This document shows, one piece after another, positions 10,401-18,596 of a stretch of 64,000 nucleotides of DNA. Every line of letters starts with the position of its first letter. Positions within the stretch are counted from its first letter, which is position 1. The position numbers were made by a program, and so were the translations under genes. The notes under the pieces were generated by a model, which worked only from the letters and a program-made list of their open reading frames with translations, was not told where the DNA came from and made no database searches. Origin of the DNA: Flavobacterium marginilacus (GTDB taxonomy: Bacteria > Bacteroidota > Bacteroidia > Flavobacteriales > Flavobacteriaceae); assembly GCF_026870155.1 (NCBI RefSeq), contig NZ_CP113975.1, forward strand, positions 1,302,001 through 1,366,000, given 5' to 3'.

Positions 10401-10776
10401 TTTCTTTGAAACGTCTTGCAGTTTCCTTAACTACAGAAAAAGCTTCTGGAAGAATTTCCATCAGTGTTTTTTCAGAGATATCATAAGCTTCTTTTTCAAG
10501 AGCATCAATAGCAATATAAATATCTTCGCGTTTGTCAATATCTTCAATGCTGTCTACTTCCAGTTTAAGAGAAGCAATTTTAGCATCTTTTTCGGCACGG
10601 GCCTGTTTTATTTTTTCTTTAAAAAAAACGGTTCTGGCTCTTAATTCGTCATGTGACAAAGCTTGTAAAGTGCTTTCAAAAGTCTTTATTTTATTTAAAT
10701 ACGGCTGTAAAGCTTTTACGTCTTTCTCGGATTTATCTCCAACAAAGATTTTAATAATACTGTTTATGAAACTCAT
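7435..10776 (-). CDS. secA: Preprotein translocase ATPase SecA
   Basis: A 1113-residue SecA, longer than the roughly 900-residue enterobacterial form but typical of Bacteroidota because of insertions in the N-terminal half. It powers export of unfolded proteins through SecYEG. Motifs seen are Walker A MQTGEGKT (192-199), the DEVDSVLIDDARTP helicase block, the preprotein cross-linking region, ATNMAGRGTDIKL and the arginine-finger block QLRGRAGRQGD. The C-terminus ends in KKAESLIASGAWVLVS and lacks the CxC zinc tail of proteobacterial SecA. The ATG start fits the family start MSFINSIIKIF. It appears monocistronic, with its own terminator. Confidence 0.98.
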   Translation of the reverse strand: MSFINSIIKIFVGDKSEKDVKALQPYLNKIKTFESTLQALSHDELRARTVFFKEKIKQARAEKDAKIASLKLEVDSIEDIDKREDIYIAIDALEKEAYDISEKTLMEILPEAFSVVKETARRFKENSQITVTATAKDRELSASKSYITLEGDNAVWANKWNAAGKDITWDMIHYDVQLIGGMVLHEGKVAEMQTGEGKTLVATLPLYLNALTGNGVHLVTVNDYLAKRDSTWKAPLFEFHGLTVDCIDNHQPSTEGRRNAYNADITYGTNNEFGFDYLRDNMAHSPEDLVQRKHNFAIVDEVDSVLIDDARTPLIISGPVPQGDRHEFNELKPKIENLVALQRQLANGFLAESKKLIKEGNTKDGGFLLLRAYRSLPKNKALIKFLSEEGIKQLLQKTENQYMQDNNREMPKVDEALYFVIEEKNNQVSLTDNGIKFLSGDTDSNFFVLPDIGTEIVAIEKKKLDKDAEAEEKERLFQDFGVKSERIHTLTQLLKAYTLFEKDVEYVIMDNKIMIVDEQTGRIMDGRRYSDGLHQAIEAKESVKIEAATQTFATVTLQNYFRMYSKLAGMTGTAVTEAGELWEIYKLDVVEIPTNRGIARIDKEDYIYKTTREKFNAVIEDVTELSKAGRPVLIGTTSVEISELLSRMLKMRGVTHNVLNAKMHKQEAQIVEEAGKAGVVTIATNMAGRGTDIKLTPEVKAAGGLAIVGTERHDSRRVDRQLRGRAGRQGDPGSSQFYVSLEDNLMRLFGSERVAKVMDRMGLQEGEVIQHSMMTKSIERAQKKVEENNFGVRKRLLEYDDVMNAQREVVYKRRRHALFGERLKLDIANMLYDTCEVIVDESKAKNSFKDFEFEIIRNFSFTSPVSQDDFTKLTEIEITGKLYKAALEFYTQKTERSAREAFPIIKNVYEDRNNHFERIVVPFTDGIKMFNVVTDLKKAYETEGNQLVADFEKNITLSIVDEAWKKHLRKMDELKQSVQLAVHEQKDPLLIYKLEAFNLFRGMLDNVNKEVISFLFKGDLPAQNAPVIEEAKIERQVEDYKLSKDEIPNSENSNREAGETQQRQVTETIVRDQPKINRNDTVTIQNVANGQTQELKYKKAESLIASGAWVLVS

Positions 10777-10819
10777 GATCTGTTTTTATTTCTATTTAAT
10801 ATATCTGCGTAAATTTAAA

Positions 10820-10848
10820 CAAAAAAAAAGCCTCTTTTGAGACTTTTT
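10820..10848 (-). terminator. Terminator after the DUF2795 gene
   Basis: On the minus strand AAGTCTC, an A-rich loop and GAGGCTT form a short stem followed by a run of nine T. It lies just downstream of the DUF2795 stop and upstream of secA, separating the two transcription units. Confidence 0.65.
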
Positions 10849-10861
10849 CTTGGTTTACTTT

Positions 10862-11083
10862 TTAATATTCATCCTCGTTCCAAAGATAATCTTCGTCAGT
10901 TGGATAATCTGGCCAAATTTCTTCCATTGATTCATATATCTCGCCTTCATCCTCAATTGATTGAAGGTTTTCTACCACTTCTAATGGAGCACCGGCTCTA
11001 ATAGCGTAGTCAATAAGTTCGTCTTTGTTCGCAGGCCACGGTGCATCGCTTAAATATGATGCTAATTCTAATGTCCAATACAT
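10862..11083 (-). CDS. Small acidic DUF2795-type protein
   Basis: The frame is open from 11134, but the internal ATG at 11083 is preferred. It gives a 73-residue protein starting MYWTLELASYLSDAPWPA, the shape of DUF2795 proteins; the extra upstream residues are not family-like. The protein is very acidic towards the C-terminus (ESMEEIWPDYPTDEDYLWNEDEY). It is soluble with no membrane segment. DUF2795 proteins are common next to housekeeping genes in Flavobacteriia and their role is unknown. It is followed by a terminator, so it is probably transcribed alone. Confidence 0.85.
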   Translation of the reverse strand: MYWTLELASYLSDAPWPANKDELIDYAIRAGAPLEVVENLQSIEDEGEIYESMEEIWPDYPTDEDYLWNEDEY

Positions 11084-11258
11084 ATCTATCGATTTAGTTT
11101 TGTGCAAAAATAAATTTTTTACTGAAAAAGACAAGTAAAAAACGATTTATTTTTTGTAAAGTTAAGAACGTATTAACGATTGCTGATTTTTGATTTATGA
11201 CTAACGATTTTTGATTTTAAATTTAATATCAAAAATTGTTAATTTTCAGTTTGAAATC

Positions 11259-11828
11259 CTATTTCCTAGGTATCCATTTTACTTCATCAGCGTTTAAATC
11301 AAATGACAACTTTCGTGCCAATACAAAAAGATAGTCAGAAAGTCGGTTTAAGTATTTAATTGCTATTTCGGCAACTGGCTCATTATGACTTAAATGTACA
11401 GCTAAACGTTCGGCACGCCGGCAAACGCATCTTGTTATATGACAATATGACACTGTTTGATGTCCGCCTGGTAGAACGAAATGAGTCATTGGCGGGAGCA
11501 CTTCTTCCATTGTGTCTATCTCTTTCTCTAAATATTCGATATCAGTTTCGGTTATTCCAAGTTTTTTTAAGCGGAGTTCACCGTTTTTCATGATTTCTTT
11601 TTCCGGCGGAGTAGCCAGAATTGCACCAATGGTAAAAAGCCTGTCCTGTATTTCAATTAACACATCTTTGTAATGGCTGTTTATTTCCTGATCGCGAATA
11701 AGCCCGATATAGGAATTTAATTCGTCGACGGTTCCGTAACTTTCAATGCGGGCGTGGTCTTTTGGTACACGGGTACCGCCAAAAAGAGCAGTTGTTCCGC
11801 CATCTCCGGTTTTTGTATATACTTTCAT
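11259..11828 (-). CDS. Cob(I)yrinic acid a,c-diamide adenosyltransferase, PduO type
   Basis: A 189-residue protein that transfers the adenosyl group of ATP to cob(I)alamin to form coenzyme B12. The N-terminal signature MKVYTKTGDGGTTALFGG carries the ATP-binding loop, followed by SYGTVDELNSYIGL, and the C-terminal half has the RCVCRRAERLAV helix with conserved basic residues. The length matches single-domain PduO enzymes. No other cobalamin biosynthesis gene is nearby, so it probably serves salvage or B12-dependent enzymes. It is same-strand with the ABC ATPase upstream, separated by a 67-base spacer of TTTTAGATTT-like low-complexity sequence. Confidence 0.95.
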   Translation of the reverse strand: MKVYTKTGDGGTTALFGGTRVPKDHARIESYGTVDELNSYIGLIRDQEINSHYKDVLIEIQDRLFTIGAILATPPEKEIMKNGELRLKKLGITETDIEYLEKEIDTMEEVLPPMTHFVLPGGHQTVSYCHITRCVCRRAERLAVHLSHNEPVAEIAIKYLNRLSDYLFVLARKLSFDLNADEVKWIPRK

Positions 11829-11895
11829 TTAATTTTAGATTTTAGATCTTTGATTTTAGATTCTTAATCTGAATTCTAAAATCAGAAATCTGCAA

Positions 11896-12582
11896 TTATT
11901 TTGTTGTATCAGTTTCAATAAGACCGTCTCTCAAACGAATGACTCTGTGTGCATAAGCTGCGATTTCTTCTTCGTGAGTTACTAATATAACGGTGTTTCC
12001 CTGAGCATGAATATCACCAAAAAGTTTCATGATTTCCAATGAAGTTTTGCTGTCAAGATTTCCTGTTGGCTCATCAGCAAGTATAATAGAAGGTTTGTTG
12101 ACTAATGCGCGGGCTATCGCAACACGCTGACGCTGTCCTCCTGATAATTGATTGGGCTGGTGATCCATCCTGTCAGCAAGATTCACTTGGTTAAGAACTT
12201 CGGTGGCGCGTACAGTCCGTTCGGATTTTGAGTGGCCTGCATAAATCATCGGCAATGCTACATTATCAAGAGCAGTTGTTCTTGGCAAAAGATTGAATGT
12301 CTGGAAAACAAAGCCAATTTCTTTATTTCTAATTTCGGCCAATTCATCATCTTTCATGTGGCTGACATCTTTTCCATTCAAAACATAGCTGCCGGATGTT
12401 GGTGTGTCTAAGCATCCCAATAAATTCATTAATGTAGATTTTCCTGATCCTGAAGGTCCCATTAAGGCTACGTATTCCCCCTTATTAATTTCCAGATCAA
12501 TACCTTTTAATACATAAACGATTTCGTTTCCTAGTACAAAATCTCTTTTGATATTTGTAATTTTTATAAGCGGGTTTTTCAT
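11896..12582 (-). CDS. ABC transporter ATP-binding subunit, LolD/MacB type
   Basis: A 228-residue ATPase with Walker [10 protein letters not shown] (42-50), the Q-loop, signature LSGGQ (146-150), Walker B IILADE (166-171), a D-loop and an H-loop His in VTHEEEIA. The sequence is closest in style to LolD/MacB/FtsE-group ATPases, which couple to FtsX-fold permeases for lipoprotein release or efflux. No permease gene lies next to it, so its partner must be encoded elsewhere. The substrate is not inferable. It begins at an ATG preceded by a long non-coding stretch. Confidence 0.9.
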   Translation of the reverse strand: MKNPLIKITNIKRDFVLGNEIVYVLKGIDLEINKGEYVALMGPSGSGKSTLMNLLGCLDTPTSGSYVLNGKDVSHMKDDELAEIRNKEIGFVFQTFNLLPRTTALDNVALPMIYAGHSKSERTVRATEVLNQVNLADRMDHQPNQLSGGQRQRVAIARALVNKPSIILADEPTGNLDSKTSLEIMKLFGDIHAQGNTVILVTHEEEIAAYAHRVIRLRDGLIETDTTK

Positions 12583-13108
12583 TAGAATTTAGATTGCTTT
12601 GCCAGTTCGTCCCAAGGACTCGTGTGCAGATTATTGATTTTGTTTTTAAAAGTACAAAAGACTTTTTAATTTATCATAAGTAGCATTTGATCGCTTTTTG
12701 TTACAGTTTATTGAATGTAATATTATTGACTAAGCACAATAGAAATCGATATTACAATTTCATAAATCAGAGTACTTATTTCTGTAATTCAAATATAAAT
12801 TAAGTAAGTAAATAATGATTAAAATTTATAAAAAACGTATTTTAACGATTTTTTAATTAATTTTAACGATATTTTTTAGCCTGTTTTGATTTTTATATTG
12901 TAGATTTACGTCATAAAAGTTTTAAGTTTTGTGTGCTAGTTATTAAGAATTCAAATTTTTGATAATAGCTGTCAGTACTTTTTGACTATTTGCATAGTTA
13001 AATTTAGCAATAAGGTTGAGAGGTTAAGTTATTTTAAATAAAAAGACAGTCATGGGGGTGACTGTCTTTTTTTATTTAAAATGCTCGTTATATATTATCA
13101 AATAAGAA
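12583..13108. other. 526-base spacer without a gene
   Basis: No credible coding frame on either strand. The sequence is very A/T rich (many TTTTAA and TTAACG tracts in 12820-12900) and probably contains the promoter of the minus-strand ABC ATPase. The only structured part is the hairpin at 13039-13075. A TATATTGTAGATTTACG tract near 12892-12910 could be a plus-strand promoter for a short RNA ending at that hairpin, but nothing else supports this. Confidence 0.5.
13039..13075 (-). terminator. Strong terminator after the carbonic anhydrase gene
   Basis: AAAAAGACAGTCA and TGACTGTCTTTTT form a perfect stem around a small G-rich loop, with T-runs on both strands. It lies 34 bases past the carbonic anhydrase stop. 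It can act in both directions. Confidence 0.85.
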
Positions 13109-13738
13109 TTAGTCTGATATTTTGTAGATTTTGGTAATGTCTTTTAATATTTCTGTAAAATTGATGTCTAGGTCTATCAATCTGCCTGAGTGAATATCAA
13201 ATACCCATCCGTAAACTTTTAAACCTCTTTCTCTGAATGCTTTTTGCACTTCGGCAGTTTTAATAACGTTAATGCATTGTTCCTGAACGTTTAGCTCTAC
13301 CAGTTTTTTGTATTTTTCTTCGTCATCCGTAATGGCATCAAGGGTTCTTCTATGGATTCGATACACATCTCGAATGTTTCTAAGCCACGGATTCAGTATT
13401 CCCAAATCAGATTGCTGCATGGCCGCATGAACACCGCCACAGCCATAATGCCCGCAGACTACAATATGATTTACTTTTAAATGAACAACTGCATAATTAA
13501 TAACCGACATAGAATTCAAGTCAGTATTGGGAACCATATTGGCAATATTCCGGTGCACAAAAACTTCTCCAGGTTCCAGCCCCATAAGCTCTTCGGCTGA
13601 AACCCGGCTGTCCGAACAACCGATGTAGAGAAATTCGGGTGATTGTCCTTTTCCTAGTTTTTTAAAATAATCTTCGTCGATCTGGAGCTGTTTAATTATC
13701 CAATTTCGGTTGTTTTCAAAAATTTGTTTGATATCCAT
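13109..13738 (-). CDS. Beta-class carbonic anhydrase
   Basis: A 209-residue cytosolic zinc enzyme that interconverts CO2 and bicarbonate. The zinc site is complete: C41 and D43 in IGCSDSRV, then H97 and C100 in CGHYGCGGVHAAM. The Asp-Arg dyad (D43, R45) and the VHRNIANMV segment match plant-type beta carbonic anhydrases. The length is typical. The upstream methyltransferase is on the same strand 33 bases away and may share a transcript, although the functions are unrelated. The strong terminator at 13039-13075 follows. Confidence 0.96.
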   Translation of the reverse strand: MDIKQIFENNRNWIIKQLQIDEDYFKKLGKGQSPEFLYIGCSDSRVSAEELMGLEPGEVFVHRNIANMVPNTDLNSMSVINYAVVHLKVNHIVVCGHYGCGGVHAAMQQSDLGILNPWLRNIRDVYRIHRRTLDAITDDEEKYKKLVELNVQEQCINVIKTAEVQKAFRERGLKVYGWVFDIHSGRLIDLDINFTEILKDITKIYKISD

Positions 13739-13771
13739 GAAGTGATTTTTTTGATTTTTTAAAGTATAAAG

Positions 13772-14551
13772 CTAGGTTCGTATTATGAAATGCTGTTTGG
13801 GCTGCTCGTACCTGAAAAATACCAGTCCCCATTGAAAAGTATCAATGCTTACGGTAACCTTTTGATGATTCATTATAATTTCCCAGGCTTCCTCCATTTC
13901 GGCAGACCAGTGAATGTCATCAAAAATCCAGACGGTTTCATTGGTTATTGTTGGCAATAATAATTCAAAGTATTCTAATGTCGCTTTTTTGGAATGATTT
14001 CCGTCAAAGTAGATAAGTCGAAAGTCGAAAGCCGAAAGTTGAAAATCACCTAAATAATTATTGAATTTGGTTACCACAGAATTTATACTGTTTAAACCAA
14101 ATTGTTTAAATTGATTTTTTGCAATTGCCATTGTATTTGGACAGCCTTCTAATGTTGTAATAGACGCTTGCGGATTTCCCAAAGACAGGGCAGAAGTGGC
14201 AAGCCCTAGTGAAGTTCCAATTTCCAATATAGTTTCGGGCTGGAAATAATTAATTATTCGATATAATAACTGTGCTCGCTTTGCAGAAATACCAGCAGTT
14301 TTTGCTATTTGGGCAATCTGTCTGGCATTAGATTTAAAAACCCGTGAACCTGCCCCAAAATCAGTTACTTCGATAGTGTTTTTATTCTGCAAAAGCGAAT
14401 TTCTATATTCTTTTAAAACTTCATATTCGGGTTTTGGTTTATTGTCATAAAAACATTTGGTCAATAGAGAAAAAACAAATGGAGAATGTACGGCATGTTC
14501 ATTCTTGGAGTGCCAAAGGAATTTTATATAAGATTTGATCTGAAAAAGCAT
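13772..14551 (-). CDS. Class I SAM-dependent methyltransferase, O-methyltransferase-like
   Basis: A 259-residue protein with a Rossmann SAM-binding core: motif I ETILEIGTSLGLATSALSL near residues 110-128, an acidic motif II (ITTLEG), then FDGNHSKKATLEYFELLLP and WIFDDIHWS, typical of the catechol O-methyltransferase-like group. The acceptor is unknown. The peptide FQLSAFDFRLIYFDGN around 170-184 is partly encoded by TTTCGACTTTCG-like repeat DNA (see findings). The start ATG at 14551 gives a sensible N-terminus (MLFQIKSYIKFLWHSKN). Confidence 0.85.
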   Translation of the reverse strand: MLFQIKSYIKFLWHSKNEHAVHSPFVFSLLTKCFYDNKPKPEYEVLKEYRNSLLQNKNTIEVTDFGAGSRVFKSNARQIAQIAKTAGISAKRAQLLYRIINYFQPETILEIGTSLGLATSALSLGNPQASITTLEGCPNTMAIAKNQFKQFGLNSINSVVTKFNNYLGDFQLSAFDFRLIYFDGNHSKKATLEYFELLLPTITNETVWIFDDIHWSAEMEEAWEIIMNHQKVTVSIDTFQWGLVFFRYEQPKQHFIIRT

Positions 14552-14582
14552 AGCAACAAAGATACTCAGAGAATTTTAAACA

Positions 14583-14724
14583 AACACGAATTTCAAGAAT
14601 TGACACGAATTTTATTTAAACAAACACAGATTTTACAAATTATTTTTAAGATTTTAATTTATGCTAATGCGTGAAATTCGTGTTCTAATTTTTCGATATG
14701 CTTTTTAATTCGTGAAATTCATGT
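14583..14724. repeat. Dispersed CACGAATT intergenic repeat
   Basis: Several copies of AACACGAATTT and ACACGAATTTT on the left are mirrored by GTGAAATTCGTGTT and AATTCGTGAAATTCATG on the right, giving a long imperfect palindrome in the spacer between divergent genes. The same word family recurs at 21937-22068, showing it is a dispersed repeat and not a local hairpin alone. Confidence 0.65.
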
Positions 14725-14778
14725 ATTAAAACTATCTTTGCGCCCTTGTAAATTACCTGGGAACCGCAATGAATTTTT

Positions 14779-16332
14779 ATGATGACGAAGGAAGCAATCG
14801 AACCTAAAACTGCAATAACATTGGAAGAAATTAACCAATGCATTGCTGTTTTGACTGAATTAAATACTGATACCGATCAGATTTTTGAAATCCCGAAAGA
14901 ACAGCGTACTGCTTTAATCAAAGTGGCAGGTCAATTTGCCCGTCCGGATCGCGATGAGTTAATCCGGAGGAAAAAAGAAGGAAAGGCTGTTGCCAAACGG
15001 AAACAGGAAAAGAGGGACAGAACGGCCCGCAAGGAAACCGGAATTCGTTCGGCTCGCGAAGCCAGTGTATTTGTGGCTCCCAAATTGTTAGGGATGAAAG
15101 ATCTTGCCAATAAAGAGCAATTAGAGCTGGAAACACCCAGAAAATGTTATGTATGCAAAACGGAATTTACCAAAATGCATCATTTTTACGACACGATGTG
15201 TACGGATTGCGGTGATTTTAACTATGCCAAACGTTTTCAGACAGCCGATGTAAAAGGGCAGATTGCAGTGATTACAGGCTCCCGCCTAAAAATTGGTTAT
15301 CATATCACACTGATGCTTCTGCGGGGTGGTGCAACGGTAATTGCTACGACCCGTTTCCCCGTAGATTCGGCTTTGCGGTTTTCCAAAGAAGATGATTTTA
15401 TGGAATGGGGACACCGCCTGAAAATTCACGGATTGGATCTGCGTCATATTCCGAGTGTGGAGATCTTCTGCAATTTTATAGAACAGAAATACGGGCGACT
15501 GGATATTCTGATTAATAATGCAGCACAGACGGTGAGACGTCCTGCTGGTTTTTATACGCATTTGATGGAAAATGAGGAACTTCCGATTGGTTCTTTGCCA
15601 CAAGATGCGCAGGAATTATTACTGGATCATACCAATTGTCTCGATGAATTAAAAGTGCTGACTTCGGGAGCTTCTTCCAATCAGAATATGCCGGTAACCT
15701 GGCATGGTCCTGAACCAGGAATTGGTCTGCGGGCTTCCGCCAAATTGTCGCAGATTCCTTATTCATTTGATAATGCATTAGTTGCTCAGGAAGTTTTTCC
15801 AGAAGGAGAACTTGATGCCGATTTGCAGCAGGTTGATTTGCGAAAAGTAAACAGCTGGCGATTAAAATTAGGCCAAATTGAAACCACAGAGATGATTGAA
15901 GTACAATTGGTCAATTCGGTTGCGCCTTTTGTATTGTGTAACCGTCTTTCGGAGGTGATGAAGAAAGACAATACAGGAAAAAAACATATCATTAACGTTT
16001 CGGCGATGGAAGGGAAGTTTTACCGTGATTTCAAGGAAGACCGCCATCCGCATACGAATATGGCCAAAGCCGCGCTGAATATGCTCACGCACACAGCTGC
16101 TGGTACTCTTGTGAAGGATGGAATTTTTATGAATGCCGTAGACACTGGCTGGGTAACAGACGAAGACCCGGCAGAACTGGCTAAGCGGAAACAAGAAGAA
16201 CAGGATTTTCAGCCGCCATTGGATATTGTTGACGGCGCTGCGCGGGTTATGGATCCTTTGTTTGACGGGATTAATACCGGAAAACATTGGTGCGGAAAAT
16301 TTTTGAAAGATTACCGTCCGATTGCTTGGTAG
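14779..16332 (+). CDS. Atypical SDR-family protein with an N-terminal CxxC region
   Basis: A 517-residue protein about twice the usual SDR size. Residues 1-115 are charged and helical. A four-cysteine zinc-ribbon-like segment follows (CYVCKTEF and CTDCGDF, about residues 120-150). A Rossmann fold starts at [11 protein letters not shown] (about 165) with the structural [10 protein letters not shown] block. The expected catalytic YxxxK is TNMAK in [11 protein letters not shown], so the usual Tyr is replaced by Thr although the Lys remains. A dehydrogenase role is therefore uncertain. It may be a nucleotide-binding scaffold or use other chemistry. It stands alone on the plus strand. Confidence 0.8.
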   Translation: MMTKEAIEPKTAITLEEINQCIAVLTELNTDTDQIFEIPKEQRTALIKVAGQFARPDRDELIRRKKEGKAVAKRKQEKRDRTARKETGIRSAREASVFVAPKLLGMKDLANKEQLELETPRKCYVCKTEFTKMHHFYDTMCTDCGDFNYAKRFQTADVKGQIAVITGSRLKIGYHITLMLLRGGATVIATTRFPVDSALRFSKEDDFMEWGHRLKIHGLDLRHIPSVEIFCNFIEQKYGRLDILINNAAQTVRRPAGFYTHLMENEELPIGSLPQDAQELLLDHTNCLDELKVLTSGASSNQNMPVTWHGPEPGIGLRASAKLSQIPYSFDNALVAQEVFPEGELDADLQQVDLRKVNSWRLKLGQIETTEMIEVQLVNSVAPFVLCNRLSEVMKKDNTGKKHIINVSAMEGKFYRDFKEDRHPHTNMAKAALNMLTHTAAGTLVKDGIFMNAVDTGWVTDEDPAELAKRKQEEQDFQPPLDIVDGAARVMDPLFDGINTGKHWCGKFLKDYRPIAW

Positions 16333-16390
16333 AGAGCTCCTTTTTTTAAAATAAATTGATTTATCTGCCAAATCTGAGTGAAATAAATAG

Positions 16391-16411
16391 CACGCAGATT
16401 TTTGCAGATTT
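16391..16411. repeat. Short GCACGCAGATTTTTGCAGAT repeat fragment
   Basis: The word GCACGCAGATTTTTGCAGAT matches the style of dispersed intergenic repeats in this phylum. A related complementary form (AATCTGCGAAATCAGCGTG) occurs at about 23320-23338. Confidence 0.4.
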
Positions 16412-16460
16412 TTTTATTGAAAATTCCTGTTTCTGAACTAAAGCCGAATGTTTGCACTTT

Positions 16461-16540
16461 TGCGTGAGGGATGGCAGTGGAGCTCTCCCGATTTTTCATC
16501 GGGAAGCGAGAACGTACAGCCCGGCCCTTGGGACACGCCA
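16461..16540 (+). other. Candidate structured RNA or repeat element A
   Basis: An 80-base GC-richer island in a convergent spacer. Outer arms GCGTG (16462-16466) and CACGC (16534-16538) pair. Inside, CCCGAT (16487-16492) and ATCGGG (16498-16503) form a hairpin, flanked by GGGATGGCAGTGG on the left and AAGCGAGAACGTACAGCCC on the right. The layout is shared with the element at 23123-23195. It codes for nothing on either strand. Whether it is an RNA, a mobile palindrome or both cannot be decided here. Confidence 0.5.
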
Positions 16541-16577
16541 TAATAAAAATACTGCAGTGGCTTGGCTGATTTATGAT

Positions 16578-17834
16578 TTAGAACCCTTCGCCGTCATTAA
16601 AATAGAAAGTGTGTGAATCGCGTCCCAATCCGTAATTGACGATAAAATTGGTCAGCGTGTTTTTGTCGAGCAGGATTCTTAACCCAACTCCCGCGGCAGG
16701 CTGGATGTATTCTCCCAGTTTTAGGTTTCTGTCTGCATCGCTGGTGGTGGTGGCATTGGCAAATATGGTACCGCTTATCATTTGGTTTTTGGTAATCGGG
16801 AAACGGTATTCGCTTTCAAAATACATCAGGTTTGTACCTCTAAAAAGACCCTGAATATAGCCTTTTCCGCTTCGGCTGTTCTGGTCCCAGCCTATGGCAG
16901 GAAGATTCAGATAAGGCAATTGGCCATGTGCTAAGAACTGGCCGTATGCCCAAAAACCTAAAACATGCTGTTTGTTGGTTCTGCTGATGGGGATGAAATA
17001 ACGGCTTTCGAGTAACATAGTACCGCTTTGGTGTTTGTTGAGATCCGTTTGAGGATTGTAACGGTAATTCATATTCAAGTACAAGCCATTGTTTGTGTTT
17101 ATCAGGTTGTCTCTGGTGTCGTATATAAAATTGATGCTTACGCCATTGACAGCATAATTCCTATCACTGAAGCCGTGTTTTTTGGAATAGGTATAGTGGT
17201 AAGTGTATTTCTGATTGGCAGCATCTAAATTTTTGTCCACAATATTGCTATAGCTGTCAAAATGAATTCCTGCACCGATGAAAAATGAAGGGAAAACAGT
17301 GTAGGACGCCGTTTCATGAAACTTAAAATAGTTGTAATTCATGGGCTGTTTTATGGCATTGTAGTCAAAGTCCTGAAATTCGGCTCCCCAAGGGATAATA
17401 TCAGTTCCTAAACCATAATTGGCCTGGGAAAAAACATAATAGCGAAAGTCACCGCTAAAGAACAGCCGGTCATTATTGACGTACATATTGTTTTTTAAAT
17501 ACGTCAGGATCTGTTTTTTGGTGCTGTAGGATGCACCGCCGGAGAGTAATGAAATTTTATTTTCGGGTTTTAGCTTAAAACTGAATTGGCTTATAAATCC
17601 CAGTGTAAATCCATTTGCGGGCTGATAACCCAAAGTAGGAAATGCGATTAAGTGATTTTTGGAATCGGGTTTGCTAATTTTTAAAGTATCTTCTTTGGTG
17701 AATAAATCGATAATAGTGCGTAAAGGGTAAAGTTTATCACCTTCTTTATTCGTTTCCTGTGAAAAAGCGGTTTGAGAAAGAAAAAGAAACAAAATGATAA
17801 AAAATATCGATTTCATATTACTTATAAAAGACAT
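16578..17834 (-). CDS. BamA/TamA-like (Omp85 superfamily) outer-membrane barrel protein
   Basis: A 418-residue protein with a signal peptide after the first 10 residues (SIFFIILFLFLSQTAFSQ) and many alternating amphipathic strands such as ISLLSGGASYSTKKQILTYLK and NGLYLNMNYRYNP. These resemble the Omp85 barrel region with a GTNLMYFESEYRFPI block. It ends in Phe (NDGEGF), as expected for a barrel C-terminus. It is too short to hold several POTRA domains, so a barrel-only surface-antigen-type member is likely. An internal ATG at 17816 (MKSIFFIILF) is an alternative start that gives a more standard signal peptide. Confidence 0.8.
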   Translation of the reverse strand: MSFISNMKSIFFIILFLFLSQTAFSQETNKEGDKLYPLRTIIDLFTKEDTLKISKPDSKNHLIAFPTLGYQPANGFTLGFISQFSFKLKPENKISLLSGGASYSTKKQILTYLKNNMYVNNDRLFFSGDFRYYVFSQANYGLGTDIIPWGAEFQDFDYNAIKQPMNYNYFKFHETASYTVFPSFFIGAGIHFDSYSNIVDKNLDAANQKYTYHYTYSKKHGFSDRNYAVNGVSINFIYDTRDNLINTNNGLYLNMNYRYNPQTDLNKHQSGTMLLESRYFIPISRTNKQHVLGFWAYGQFLAHGQLPYLNLPAIGWDQNSRSGKGYIQGLFRGTNLMYFESEYRFPITKNQMISGTIFANATTTSDADRNLKLGEYIQPAAGVGLRILLDKNTLTNFIVNYGLGRDSHTFYFNDGEGF

Positions 17835-17997
17835 AATTAAGACTGGAATTTATCCAGAAAATAGTTTAATTGCATGATTTATAATTTTTAGCAAAACATA
17901 AAACTAAACAAAATTTCACATTTAGGTTTAACTTTTACAATAAAAGTATTTTATTATTATCAATAGATATCCGCGTTTATGTTAAGGCATGAATAAC

Positions 17998-18034
17998 AAA
18001 AGCCACAATAGAATTAGATTCGGTTGTGGCTTTT
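17998..18034 (-). terminator. Terminator after the FKBP gene
   Basis: AAAAGCCACAA and TTGTGGCTTTT pair perfectly, enclosing a loop that itself contains GAATTAGATTC. It lies 22 bases past the FKBP stop. It is closely related in sequence to the hairpin at 19247-19288. Confidence 0.8.
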
Positions 18035-18055
18035 GCTGTAGTTTTATAGGATTTA

Positions 18056-18541
18056 TTAGTTTACGGCAATCAGTTTTACTTCAAAAATAAGAGCCGAACC
18101 TCCAGGAATTGGTCCCATTGTACTATCTCCGTATCCCAAATGTGAAGGTATCAAAAGAATAGCGCTGCCGCCTGTTTTCAAAAGAGGAATACCTTCTGTC
18201 CATCCTTTTATTACCTGGTCTAAACCAAAAGAAATTCCTTCGGGACCGCTTTGGTCAAAAACAGTTCCATCGATAAAAGAACCTTTGTAGGCTACAGTCA
18301 CATTCGACGCAGCAGTAGGCTGTGTTCCTGTTCCTGGCTCGTTAATTACATAATACAAACCAGATTCGGTTTTTTCAGCCTTCAAATTATTTTTGGCAAT
18401 GTAATCGGTGATTTCTTTTTCGTTTTTGGCAGCAACATCAACGGTTTCTTGTTTTACAGGTGCTGCTTTTTCTTCTTCTTCTTTGTTTTTACAGGAAATG
18501 ACAAGAGTCAAGACCGCTAGGGCTGCTAATAAATGTTTCAT
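18056..18541 (-). CDS. FKBP-type peptidyl-prolyl isomerase lipoprotein
   Basis: A 161-residue lipoprotein: signal sequence then VISCKNK with the lipidated Cys at 17, a charged linker, and an FKBP domain from about residue 55. Diagnostic pieces are SGLYYVINEPGTG, VTVAYKGSFIDGTVFDQS, a VIKGWTEGIPLLKTGG core, PSHLGYG and the terminal LIFEVKLIAV. It should catalyse cis-trans prolyl isomerisation in the cell envelope. It is followed by its own terminator and no operon partner is evident. Confidence 0.93.
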   Translation of the reverse strand: MKHLLAALAVLTLVISCKNKEEEEKAAPVKQETVDVAAKNEKEITDYIAKNNLKAEKTESGLYYVINEPGTGTQPTAASNVTVAYKGSFIDGTVFDQSGPEGISFGLDQVIKGWTEGIPLLKTGGSAILLIPSHLGYGDSTMGPIPGGSALIFEVKLIAVN

Positions 18542-18596
18542 AGAAATGTGTTAATTTTTTAGGACGCAAATATAGCAAAACCGAAAATGATTTATG

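Noticed and set aside
12892..13075. Possible small RNA gene ending at the 13039-13075 hairpin
   Set aside because: The hairpin is already explained as the carbonic anhydrase terminator and the promoter match is weak.
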